A stretch of 64,000 nt of DNA from assembly GCF_021390935.1 (NCBI RefSeq), contig NZ_JAJPUI010000004.1, positions 372,001-436,000 of the forward strand, in the 5' to 3' direction. Shown one piece after another: positions 56,835 to 64,000 of this stretch; the stretch's first letter is position 1, and each line of letters opens with the position of its first letter. The stretch is from Streptomyces sp. CC228A (GTDB taxonomy: Bacteria; Actinomycetota; Actinomycetes; Streptomycetales; Streptomycetaceae). Position numbers and translations under genes: made by a program. The notes under the pieces were generated by a model. It worked only from the letters and a program-made list of their open reading frames with translations, was not told the DNA's origin and made no database searches.

Positions 56835-57005
56835 CGTACGGATGCGCCAGCAGGTCTTCGGACTCGGGGTCGTCCGGGCGGGGCGCCTTCCCGGGCCGTG
56901 GTGCGGCCCAGTGGCTTCGTGCCCCGCCCGTCGCCCTCACCGCTGCGCGTCAGTTCCGGGTTCGCACCGGATTCCCTGACTCGCCCGCGCCCGGGGGGCG
57001 TAGGG
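56835..57005 (-). ncRNA. Cobalamin riboswitch upstream of the btuFCD-like operon
   Basis: On the minus strand the order is GGGAATCCGGTGCGAACCCGG, CTGACGCGCAGCGGTGAGG, GCCACTGG, GGGAAGGCG and GAGTCCGAAGACCTGCTGGC. These are the conserved blocks of the cobalamin riboswitch, here of the CGCAGC type found in many actinobacterial leaders. It ends about 45 bases before the binding-protein start. Bound cobalamin should turn the importer off. Ends are approximate. Confidence 0.92.
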
Positions 57006-57041
57006 AGTGCGACTGGCCTGCGCAACCTACCACAGCGGTCC

Positions 57042-57071
57042 GTATAAAAGATCATCAGACGAGATTGACAA
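57042..57071 (-). promoter_or_regulatory. Probable promoter of the B12 importer
   Basis: On the minus strand TTGTCA (57066-57071) and TTATAC (57042-57047) are spaced by 18 bases and lie just upstream of the riboswitch, where the transcript must begin. The -35 box is inside the Zur-like palindrome. Confidence 0.5.
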
Positions 57072-57080
57072 TCATTTTCA
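57066..57080. promoter_or_regulatory. Zur-like box between the two importer operons
   Basis: TGACAATCATTTTCA is a 7-1-7 inverted repeat differing at one base from the symmetrical form TGAAAATCATTTTCA, the type of site bound by the zinc repressor Zur in Streptomyces. It lies 89 bases before the + strand binding-protein gene and overlaps TTGACA on the + strand as well as the -35 of the minus-strand promoter. Zinc-loaded Zur binding here could repress both directions. Confidence 0.75.
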
Positions 57081-57168
57081 CATCGGGGATGCTGCTCACC
57101 GCCCCGCATCCCTCCGCCCCGTCCTGCGGCCGTGGTGCGGGGTCCGCCACGTGAGCCCTGGGAGCAGC

Positions 57169-58727
57169 ATGTCCATCTTCCGTAACCGTCGAGAGTTCCT
57201 CGCCCTGTCCGGCGCCGCCGCCGGCGCCATAGCCCTGACCGCGTGCGGCGGCGGCGCGGGCGGCGGCGAGCGGTCCGCCGGCGCCGCAAGGGGCAGCCGC
57301 GGCGCGGCGGGCAGTTCCGGGCCCTGTTCACCGGCGGCGGCGAGCAGGAGACCCTCGACCCGCACGCGGAGTCCCTGGCCATCGACATGGCGCGGACCAA
57401 GGCGCTGTTCGACCGGCTGGTGGAGCTCGACGCCGGTATGGCGCCCGTGCCGCGCCTCGCCGAGAAGTGGGAGCCCAACGCCGACGCGACAGTGTGGCGG
57501 TTCACCCTCCGCAAGGCCCTCTTCCACGACGGCAAGCCCCTCACCCCCGAGGACGTGCTCTTCACCTTCTCGCGCATCCTCGACCCCAAGGCGACGACCC
57601 ACTTCGCGCAGGGCCTGCTCTCCGTCATCGACCTGAAGAAGAGCCGCGCCGTCGGCGGGAACGTCGTCGAGGTCGCCCTGAAGCGGCCCGCCGCCGAGTT
57701 CCCCGCGCTGCTCGGCACGCTCGGCACGGCCGTCGTCAGCTCCCGGTACGCCGACCCGGCGAAGCCCGTGGGCACCGGCGCGTTCCGGCTGACGTCGTTC
57801 CAGGCCGGCCGCTCCTTCGTCGCCGAGCGCTTCGACGACCACTGGGACGGCGGCGCGTACGTCGACGAGCTGCGGATCCTGTCCGCCGACGCGGACGCCC
57901 GGGGCAACGCGCTGCGGGCCGGCGAGGCCGAGTTCGGCTACGAGATGACCCCGACCTTCGCCCGGACCGCCCAGGCCGACACCTCCGTACGGATCCTGGC
58001 CGCCAAGGGCAGCACCGCCCACGCCATCGTCATGAAGTGCGACCAGGAGCCCTTCGACGACCCGGACGTCACCCTGGCGTTCAAGCTGCTCGCCGACCGC
58101 GAGAAGCTCGTCCAGGTGGTGCTGGCAGGACAGGGCGTGGTCGGCAACGACATGTTCGGCAAGGGCTTCCAGTACTACCCCGAGGACGTCCCGCAGCGGA
58201 CCCGGGACGTCGCGGAGGCGCGCTCCCTGCTGAAGAAGGCCGGCGTGCTGAACAAGACACTCTCCCTCTACACGTCGTCCGCGGCCAACGGCTTCGTGGA
58301 GGCCGCGACCCTCTTCGCCGAGCAGGCGGCCGACGCGGGCCTGCGCGTCAAGGTCACCACCGGCTCGTCCGAGACGTACTTCAAGGACCAGCTCACCAAG
58401 GGCGTCATGGGCAGCCACCGCTCCGGCGCCATGACCATCCCCAACTACCTCAACGACCGGCTGCTCAGCACCTCCCCGTTCAACGCGTCCGCCTGGCGCC
58501 GCAAGGACTTCGACGCGACCTTCGCCAAGGCGCAGGCGACCACCGACGAGGCCGAGCGCACGGAGCTCTACGGCCGGCTGCAGCGCACCCTGCACGACGA
58601 GGGCGGGCTGCTCGTGTGGGGCCACCCGGACTGGCTCAACGCCGTGTCGTCCCGGGTCCGCGGCATGGAGGCGGCTCCGCCCAACACCATGGACTCCGCC
58701 CGCTTCGACAAGGTGTGGCTGGCCTGA
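57169..58727 (+). CDS. Opp/Nik/Cnt-type ABC substrate-binding lipoprotein (frame broken near 57295)
   Basis: This SBP family 5 protein of about 519 residues has a twin-arginine-type signal (NRREFLALSG) that ends in a lipobox (LTAC, Cys26), so it is probably exported folded and lipidated. After a -1 slip in the Gly/Ala linker the mature part follows: GGGEQETLDPHAESLAIDMARTKALFDRLVE, RFTLRKALFHDGKPLTPEDVLFTF and PVGTGAFRLTSFQAGRSFVAERFDDHWDGG. This family binds peptides, nickel chelates or opine metallophores. The Zur-like box and downstream enzymes suggest a metal-metallophore complex. The ATG has GGAG 4 bases upstream. Confidence 0.88.
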
Positions 58728-58729
58728 CG

Positions 58730-59677
58730 ATGCGCGGGTACGCCCTGCAGCGCCTCATCCTCGGCGTCGCGCAGCTCGCCCTGCTGGCGGTGCTGGTCTT
58801 CGTCCTGACCTCCCTCCTGCCGGGCGACGCCGCCGACGTCCGCAACAACGAGGACGCCACGGACGCCCAGGTGGCGGCGCTGCGCGAGCAACTGGGCCTG
58901 GATGAGCCGGCGGTGGAGCGGTTCGCCGACTGGGCGGCGGGGCTGGCGACCGGCGACCTCGGCACCTCCCTGGTCAGCGGCGGGCCGGTCAGCGGCATCC
59001 TCGCCGGCTCGGTCGGCACCACCCTGGTGCTCGGCGCGGTGACCCTCGCCCTCGTGCTGCCGCTGGCCGTGCTGCTCGGCGTGGCGTCCGGGCTGCGCGA
59101 GGGCGGCCGCCTGGACCGTGGAGTCACCTCCGCCACGCTCGCGCTGAACGCCGTACCGGACTTCGTGCTGGCCCTGCTGCTGGTCGCCGGGCTGTCCCTC
59201 AAGCTGGGGCTGCTCCCGGCCACCTGGGTGGGCGTCGAGGCGGCCGACCTGCTCGCGGAGCCCGCGCTGCTGGTGCTCCCCGTCACGGTGGTGGCCGCCC
59301 GCATGGTGTGCCTGCTGTCCCGCCAGGTGCGGGCCGGCGTGGTGTCGGTGCTCGGCACGCCGTACGTCGTCCAGGCGCGGCGGCTGGGCGTGCCGCGCCG
59401 GACGCTGCTGCTGCGCCACGTCCTGCCCAACGCGGCCGTCCCCGGTGTGCAGGAGCTGGCGCGCGTGGGCGACAACCTCGTCGGCGGCGTCCTGATCGTC
59501 GAGGCGGTGTTCGCCGTGCCCGGTGTCGCCACCGCCCTGGTCCGCGCCGTCGAGGCGCGGGACGTGCCCACCGTGCAGGGCCTCGCCCTGGTGGTGGCCG
59601 CCGCCGCGCTGCTGTTCAGTCTCGCGGCGGACCTGCTGTGCCACCGACTCGTACCACGGACGGAGGTCCTCCGGTGA
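58730..59677 (+). CDS. OppB/NikB/CntB-type ABC permease
   Basis: This 315-residue inner-membrane permease has about six helices. It starts LQRLILGVAQLALLAVLVFVLTSLLPGD, has the external GDLGTSLVSGGPVSGIL segment typical of OppB proteins, and ends with the coupling EAA-like loop YVVQARRLGVPRRTLLLRHVLPNAAVPGVQ. The ATG lies 2 bases after the binding-protein stop, and its own stop overlaps the next permease (GTGA). It forms a heterodimer with that partner. Confidence 0.92.
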   Translation: MRGYALQRLILGVAQLALLAVLVFVLTSLLPGDAADVRNNEDATDAQVAALREQLGLDEPAVERFADWAAGLATGDLGTSLVSGGPVSGILAGSVGTTLVLGAVTLALVLPLAVLLGVASGLREGGRLDRGVTSATLALNAVPDFVLALLLVAGLSLKLGLLPATWVGVEAADLLAEPALLVLPVTVVAARMVCLLSRQVRAGVVSVLGTPYVVQARRLGVPRRTLLLRHVLPNAAVPGVQELARVGDNLVGGVLIVEAVFAVPGVATALVRAVEARDVPTVQGLALVVAAAALLFSLAADLLCHRLVPRTEVLR

Positions 59678-60513
59678 CGCCCCCGAAGCCCCGCGCGGCC
59701 GCCAGCGTCCTGCGGGCGCCGCTCAGCGCGCTCCTGGTGGCCGTGCCCCTCGGTGCGGCCGTGCTGGGGCCGCTGCTCGCTCCGCTGCCCGCCGCGGGGC
59801 TGGCCGCCCCGTACGCGGCGAGCGGCGGCGCGCACCCGCTCGGCACGGACGCGCTCGGCCGCGATGTGCTGGCCCTGCTGCTGCACGGCGGCCGCAGCGC
59901 GCTCGGCATGGCCCTGGGCGCGGTTCTCCTCGCGTACGCGGTCGGCGGGATCGTGGGCCTGGTGGCGGCGTCGGCCCGCAGACGGTGGCTGGACGAGCTG
60001 CTCATCCGGCCGCTGGACGTGCTGCTGCCGCTGCCCACACTGCTGGTGATCAGCGTGGTCGCGGTCGGCTGGCGCGGCTCGCCGCCCGCCATCGCACTCG
60101 CCGTCGCGGCCGTCAACGTGCCGCCCGTGGCCCGGCTGGTCAGAGCGGCCGCGCTGGACGCGGCGAGCGGTCCCGTCGCGGAGGCCCTGCGGCTGCAGGG
60201 CGAGTCCTGGGCGCGGATCCAGCTCGGCCTCGTCGCGCGCTCGGCGCTCGGCCCGGTCGCCGCCGACGTCGGGACCCGCGTCACCCTCGCGGTGTTCCTG
60301 GTCGGCTCGGCGAACTTCCTCGGCCTCGGGCTGAGCCCGACGGCGCCGGACTGGGCGGTCAGCATCGCGCGCGGCCGCGAGGGGCTGCTGCTCCAGCCGT
60401 GGGCCGCGCTGGCGCCCGCCCTGATGCTCGTCATGTTCACCGTGGGGCTGAACCTGCTCGCCGACCGCGTGCTGGCCCGCTCCCGCAACCACACCCAGGA
60501 GGCGGCCCGATGA
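59674..60513 (+). CDS. OppC/NikC/CntC-type ABC permease
   Basis: This 279-residue permease has the OppC-type segment HPLGTDALGRDVLALLLHGGRSALGMALGA after the first helix. The EAA-like coupling loop is VAEALRLQGESWARIQLGLVARSALGPV. It ends with FLGLGLSPTAPDWAVSIARGREGLLLQPWAALAPALMLVMFTVGLNLLADRVLA, as in this family. The GTG start overlaps the upstream stop, and its stop overlaps the ATPase start (ATGA), giving a fully coupled operon. Confidence 0.92.
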   Translation: MTPPKPRAAASVLRAPLSALLVAVPLGAAVLGPLLAPLPAAGLAAPYAASGGAHPLGTDALGRDVLALLLHGGRSALGMALGAVLLAYAVGGIVGLVAASARRRWLDELLIRPLDVLLPLPTLLVISVVAVGWRGSPPAIALAVAAVNVPPVARLVRAAALDAASGPVAEALRLQGESWARIQLGLVARSALGPVAADVGTRVTLAVFLVGSANFLGLGLSPTAPDWAVSIARGREGLLLQPWAALAPALMLVMFTVGLNLLADRVLARSRNHTQEAAR

Positions 60514-62075
60514 CCGCGCTCGTCACCGTCCGCGGGCTGACCGCGCGCGCCGGGGACGCGCTGCTCCTCGACGCGGTCGGCTTCGACCTGGAGGAGGGCC
60601 GCGTCACCGCCCTCGTCGGACCGTCCGGCAGCGGCAAGACCACCGCCGCCCTGTCGCTCCTCGGCGAGGCCGGCCCCGGGGTGCGGCTGACCGGGCACGT
60701 CAGCGTCGGCGGCACCGCCGTCGTGGACGAGCAGGGCCCCACCGCGGAGGCGGCCGCGCTGCTCGGGCGCGTCGTCGCCTACATGCCCCAGCATCCCGGG
60801 AGCACGCTGAACCCCGCGCGCCGCACCGGCTCCGTGCTGGCCGAACTGGCCCGGCTGCACCACCCGGGGGCCGCGCCGCGGGACGCGGCGGCACAGGCGC
60901 TGGCAGCCGCCCAGCTTCCCCGGGGCGGGACCTCGAACGGCGCTTCCCGCACCAGTTCTCCGGCGGGCAGCGCCAGCGCGTCGCGCTCGCCCAGACCCTG
61001 GTGTGCCGGCCGCGGGTGCTCGTGCTCGACGAGCCCAGCACCGGACTGGACACCGTGGCCCGCATGCGCCTGGCGGACGAGCTGGCCTCGCTCGCCCGGC
61101 GGGGCCTCGGCATCCTGCTGCTCAGCCACGACCACGACCTGGTCCGGGCGCTCGCCGACCACGTGGTCGTGCTGAGCGGCGGCAGGGTGACGGCCTCGGG
61201 CACCGCGGCCGGGGCGCTCCCCGCCGCTCCCCGCCGAGGACCGCGCGGCACGGCCCCGCCGACGCCGGCCGGCCGCCCGTGCTGGAGGTGCGCGGGCTGA
61301 CGGCGCACCTGCGCAGCCGCGGGCGCGGCCCCGTCCTGCACGCCGTGGACCTGGAGCTGCCCGCCGGGGCCTGCGTCGGGGTCGCGGGTCTGTCCGGCAG
61401 CGGCAAGACGACCCTGGCCCGCTGCGTCGCCGGCCTCCACGAACGCCACCGGGGCCGGGTGCTGCTGGACGGCGCGGAGCTGCCCGTCCTGCGGAAGCGG
61501 ACCCGCGAGCAGAAGCGGCGCGTGCAGTACGTGTGGCAGGAAGTGCGCGGTTCCTTCGACGAGCGGCACGCGGTCGGCGAGCAGGTGGCCCGCACCGCCG
61601 TACGGCTCCGCGGCCTGGCCCCGGACGAGGCCCGCGCCGAGGCGCTGCGGCTGCTGGAGCGGCTGGGGCTCGACGGGGCGACCGCAGCACGGCTCCCCGG
61701 CGGCCTGTCCGGCGGCGAGTTGCAGCGGGCGGCCCTCGCCCGGGCGGCCGTCGCGCTCCCCGACGTGCTGGTCTGCGACGAGATCACCACGGCCCTGGAC
61801 CCCGCCGCCACCGCGGCCGTCCTCGCCGAACTGGCGCGGCTGCGCGAGGAGCACGGCACGGCCCTCCTCTGGGTCAGCCACGACCTCGAACTGCTCGCCG
61901 CCGTCGCCGACCACGTCGTCGTCGTGGACGACGGCCGCGTCGTCGAGACCGGCGCGCCCGACGAGGTGCTGCGCGCCCCCGGGCCGCGCTGACCCGGCGG
62001 CTCGTCGACGCCGTGGACCTCGGTACGGGCCGGGGGGCGGCGGACCTGGCCGCGCCGGCCCCGTCCGGCTCCTGA
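60510..62075 (+). CDS. Fused double ABC ATPase of the Opp/Nik/Cnt importer (three frame breaks)
   Basis: One gene of about 520 residues carries both ATPase domains, usually encoded separately (for example NikD/NikE or CntD/CntF). Domain 1 has Walker A VGPSGSGKTT, signature QFSGGQRQRVALAQTL (after a -1 break near 60925), Walker B VLVLDEPSTGLD and H-loop LLSHDHD. Domain 2 follows a break near 61225: Walker A LSGSGKTTLARC, signature LSGGELQRAALARA, VCDEITTALD and VSHDLE. A third -1 break at the C5 run near 61977-61981 hides the natural end ALTRRLVDAVDLGTGRG; without it the frame stops at 61992. All motifs are intact, so the protein is probably functional in the organism. Confidence 0.87.
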
Positions 62076-62116
62076 ACCACAGCTTCCCCTTCCCGTATCC
62101 GACCCATGGAGGATCG

Positions 62117-62887
62117 ATGACCGACCGGACCGCCGGCGGCACCGCCGCGTCCCAGGACGACGTGCGCGCACTGCTGGACTCGCTGCCCGAGACCCTGCCC
62201 CGCGACGAGATCCTGGCCATCAACAGCGGCTCGAAGTCCGACATCCACACCGAGCGGACCTACCAGTACAACGGCTGGACCTTCACCCTGCCCCCCGGAG
62301 TCTTCAAGCCGGGCGACACCAGCCGCATCATCCACGACCGCCTCCTGGACGGCACCATCCCCCTCAAGGGCCGCACCTACGCAGCGATCGGCGTCGGCCT
62401 CGGCGTCGAAGCCGTCATCGCCGGCACCCTCGCAGCCCGCGAGGTCTACGCCGCCGACATCCACCCCGACAGCGTCGCCACCGCCACCGCCCACTACCAG
62501 CGCATCGTCGGCCACCGCCCCGACACCCTCTTCCGACCCCTGGTATCCAACCTCTTCGAACAGTTCCCCGACTCCGCCCGACTCGACGTCATCACCTTCA
62601 ACCCGCCCGCCGTCAGCACCCGCACCAGCGACGACCCCACCGTGGTCCGCAACGTCTGCGTCGGCACCGACATCGTCCTGCGCTTCTTCGACCAACTCGC
62701 CACCCGCAACCTGCTCGCCCCGCACGGCGAAATCCACCTCACCGTCTCCAACACCGCCGAACTCACACGCATCATCCGCCACGGCATCGACGCAGGATTC
62801 CACCCCGCCATCCAGCACCGCCAGACCTGGGACGGCGACAACTGCCAGGCATACCTGTTCAAACTCACCCGCCACAACGCCGCCTGA
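62117..62887 (+). CDS. SAM-dependent methyltransferase, small-molecule N-methyltransferase type
   Basis: This 256-residue class I methyltransferase has motif I AAIGVGLGVEAVIAG (residues 89-103), acidic residue Asp114 (YAADIHPDSV) and the motif IV tripeptide Asn162-Pro-Pro in ITFNPPAVSTR, which marks methylation of a planar or amide/amine nitrogen (HemK/RsmC-like core). The N-terminal 60 residues (NSGSKSDIHTERTYQYNGWTF) look like a substrate cap. The ATG has GGAGG 4 bases upstream, 41 bases after the corrected ATPase end. Codon choice shifts to more A-ending and AAC/CAA/GAA codons than in the neighbours. With the following PLP enzyme it probably builds or modifies the compound the importer recovers. 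Confidence 0.8.
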   Translation: MTDRTAGGTAASQDDVRALLDSLPETLPRDEILAINSGSKSDIHTERTYQYNGWTFTLPPGVFKPGDTSRIIHDRLLDGTIPLKGRTYAAIGVGLGVEAVIAGTLAAREVYAADIHPDSVATATAHYQRIVGHRPDTLFRPLVSNLFEQFPDSARLDVITFNPPAVSTRTSDDPTVVRNVCVGTDIVLRFFDQLATRNLLAPHGEIHLTVSNTAELTRIIRHGIDAGFHPAIQHRQTWDGDNCQAYLFKLTRHNAA

Positions 62888-62904
62888 CCCGGGAGCACGA
62901 CGAC

Positions 62905-63939
62905 ATGCACGAGCACATAGCCGAGGCCGTCAAGGAACCCGACGTCGTCACCGTCCCCCCCGGCGCGATCTGCCTGCGCTTCGAAACCATGAAGCTCTAC
63001 TCGGCACTCGGCGCAGTACGCCACCTGCTGGACACCGGACAGGTCAAACCCGGCGACACCCTCATCGACAGCTCCAGCGGCATCTACGCCCACGCCCTCG
63101 CCCTCGCCTGCCACCGCCACGGCCTCAACTGCCACATCGTCGGCTCCACCACCATCGACCGCACCCTGCGCGTCCAACTGGAGATCCTCGGCGCCACCCT
63201 CGAACAAGTCCGCCCCTCCCAAAACCTCCGCCTCGACCAGAACCTCCGCGTCCAGCGCATCGGCGAACTACTCCAGCAAAACCCGCACTACCACTGGATG
63301 CGCCAATACCACGACGCCATCCACTACCTCGGCTACCGCGACATCGCCGACCTCATCCGCAAAGAAGTCCCCAACGGACCCCTCTCCCTCGTCGGAGGCG
63401 TCGGCACCGGCGCATCCACCGGCGCCATCGCCACCTACCTGCGCGAAGCCGGCCGCGACGTCACCCTCATCGGCGTCCAACCCTTCGGCAGCGTCACCTT
63501 CGGCGCCGAACACGTCTCCGACCCCGACATGATCATCGCCGGGATCGGCAGCTCCATCCCCTTCCACAACGTCCGCCACCACCTCTACGACCGCATCCAC
63601 TGGATCAACTTCGACTACGCCATGTCCGGCGCCATCGAACTCCTGCGCGCCAGCGGCATCTTCGCCGGCCTCTCCGCAGGCGCCGCCTACCTCACCACCC
63701 TCTGGGAACAGAAACAAGACACCGACCCCACCTACATCTTCCTCGCCGCCGACACCGGCCACCGCTACGTCGACACCGCCTACGCCCACCACACCGCAGC
63801 ACCAGGCCTCGGCACCATGCGCCCCCACGAAGTCACCACACAAAACGAACTCAAGCACCCCTGGTCCGCCATGAACTGGCCCCCACCCGACAACGGACTC
63901 CTACACGACGCACCCGCCCTCATGGCCGAACCGGCCTAG
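62905..63939 (+). CDS. CysK/SbnA-like fold-type II PLP enzyme
   Basis: This 344-residue enzyme is of the cysteine-synthase/threonine-synthase superfamily. The Schiff-base Lys is probably Lys30 in LRFETMKLYSALGAV (replacing the usual SxKDR), the substrate loop is DSSSGIYAHALAL (residues 55-67), and the cofactor phosphate loop is GGVGTGASTGAIATYL (164-179). GLSAGAAYLTTLWE lies near the C-terminus. It is far from housekeeping CysK. Relatives in this superfamily join an amino acid to a dehydroalanine-type intermediate, as SbnA does. It starts 17 bases after the methyltransferase stop, with GGAG upstream, and shares its unusual codon use. A role in metallophore assembly is inferred. Confidence 0.8.
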   Translation: MHEHIAEAVKEPDVVTVPPGAICLRFETMKLYSALGAVRHLLDTGQVKPGDTLIDSSSGIYAHALALACHRHGLNCHIVGSTTIDRTLRVQLEILGATLEQVRPSQNLRLDQNLRVQRIGELLQQNPHYHWMRQYHDAIHYLGYRDIADLIRKEVPNGPLSLVGGVGTGASTGAIATYLREAGRDVTLIGVQPFGSVTFGAEHVSDPDMIIAGIGSSIPFHNVRHHLYDRIHWINFDYAMSGAIELLRASGIFAGLSAGAAYLTTLWEQKQDTDPTYIFLAADTGHRYVDTAYAHHTAAPGLGTMRPHEVTTQNELKHPWSAMNWPPPDNGLLHDAPALMAEPA

Positions 63940-64000
63940 CGTCCCCCGCGTGCGGCCCGCCGCACCCCGTACCCGCCCCGTCCGACCGGAAGGTGCCTCC
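63940..64000 (+). other. Right edge, leader of a further gene
   Basis: The last 61 bases contain no start codon with context, but end in GGAAGGTGCC, which could be a ribosome site. The operon therefore probably continues beyond the window. Confidence 0.3.

Noticed and set aside
54757..60513. That the two ABC systems form one transporter
   Set aside because: They are divergent, of different classes (FecCD type versus Opp/Nik type), each with its own binding lipoprotein; only the control region is shared.

Overview
The window is chromosomal DNA of a Streptomyces or close relative. GC content is very high, third codon positions are almost always G or C, GTG starts are frequent, and the gene content is typical: ectABCD, a SCO1860-type LAETG wall protein, a late cobalamin operon, the phosphate transporter pitH2 and the small nucleoid protein gbn, in the order I recall from the S. 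coelicolor chromosome. It is mostly a core-type region with accessory patches at both ends.

Layout. 1-5.8 kb: secreted enzymes (pectin acetylesterase end, pectate lyase, a DNRLRE plus vanadium-haloperoxidase-like protein and a small secreted partner). 5.9-10.4 kb: membrane protein, IclR regulator divergent from an alpha-ketoglutaric semialdehyde dehydrogenase, class V aminotransferase. 10.5-13.8 kb: ectABCD on the minus strand. 14.6-16.8 kb: LysR regulator and amidohydrolase. 17.1-20.0 kb: a penicillin-acylase-family hydrolase and a siderophore-type acetyltransferase behind a near-perfect iron box. 20.2-22.0 kb: LAETG-anchored protein and LRR protein. 22.3-31.0 kb: cobalamin operon (cbiB-cobQ-cobaltochelatase-cobO-cobB-cobE-cobC) behind a cobalamin riboswitch. 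31.1-32.6 kb: pitH2 and a small partner, with a PHO box. 32.9-42.6 kb: aldolase, a 1.5-kb repeat-rich gap, alpha/beta hydrolase, hypothetical, VOC, ABC-F, gbn, enoyl-CoA hydratase, SDR. 42.6-54.0 kb: GH15, SURF1, a LIM-like small protein, exonuclease, a RING-domain protein, VIT1, a class III CoA-transferase and a subtilase. 54.1-56.8 kb: a btuFCD-like B12 importer under a second cobalamin riboswitch, with a truncated ATPase gene. 57.2-64 kb: an Opp/Nik/Cnt-type importer, a methyltransferase and an SbnA/CysK-like PLP enzyme, headed by a Zur-like box and running off the right edge.

How it fits together. Metal and cofactor economy dominates: iron (iron box), phosphate (PHO box), B12 (two riboswitches) and probably zinc (Zur-like box). 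The most interesting part is 57.0-64.0 kb. It looks like a zinc-repressed metallophore uptake and biosynthesis locus, and its control region is shared with the divergent B12 importer.

Quality note. About 20 reading-frame breaks occur in otherwise well-conserved genes. Nearly all shift the frame by -1, and several fall in C or G runs. This pattern suggests missing bases in the sequence rather than mass pseudogenisation. Such genes are annotated as single CDS with the break described.
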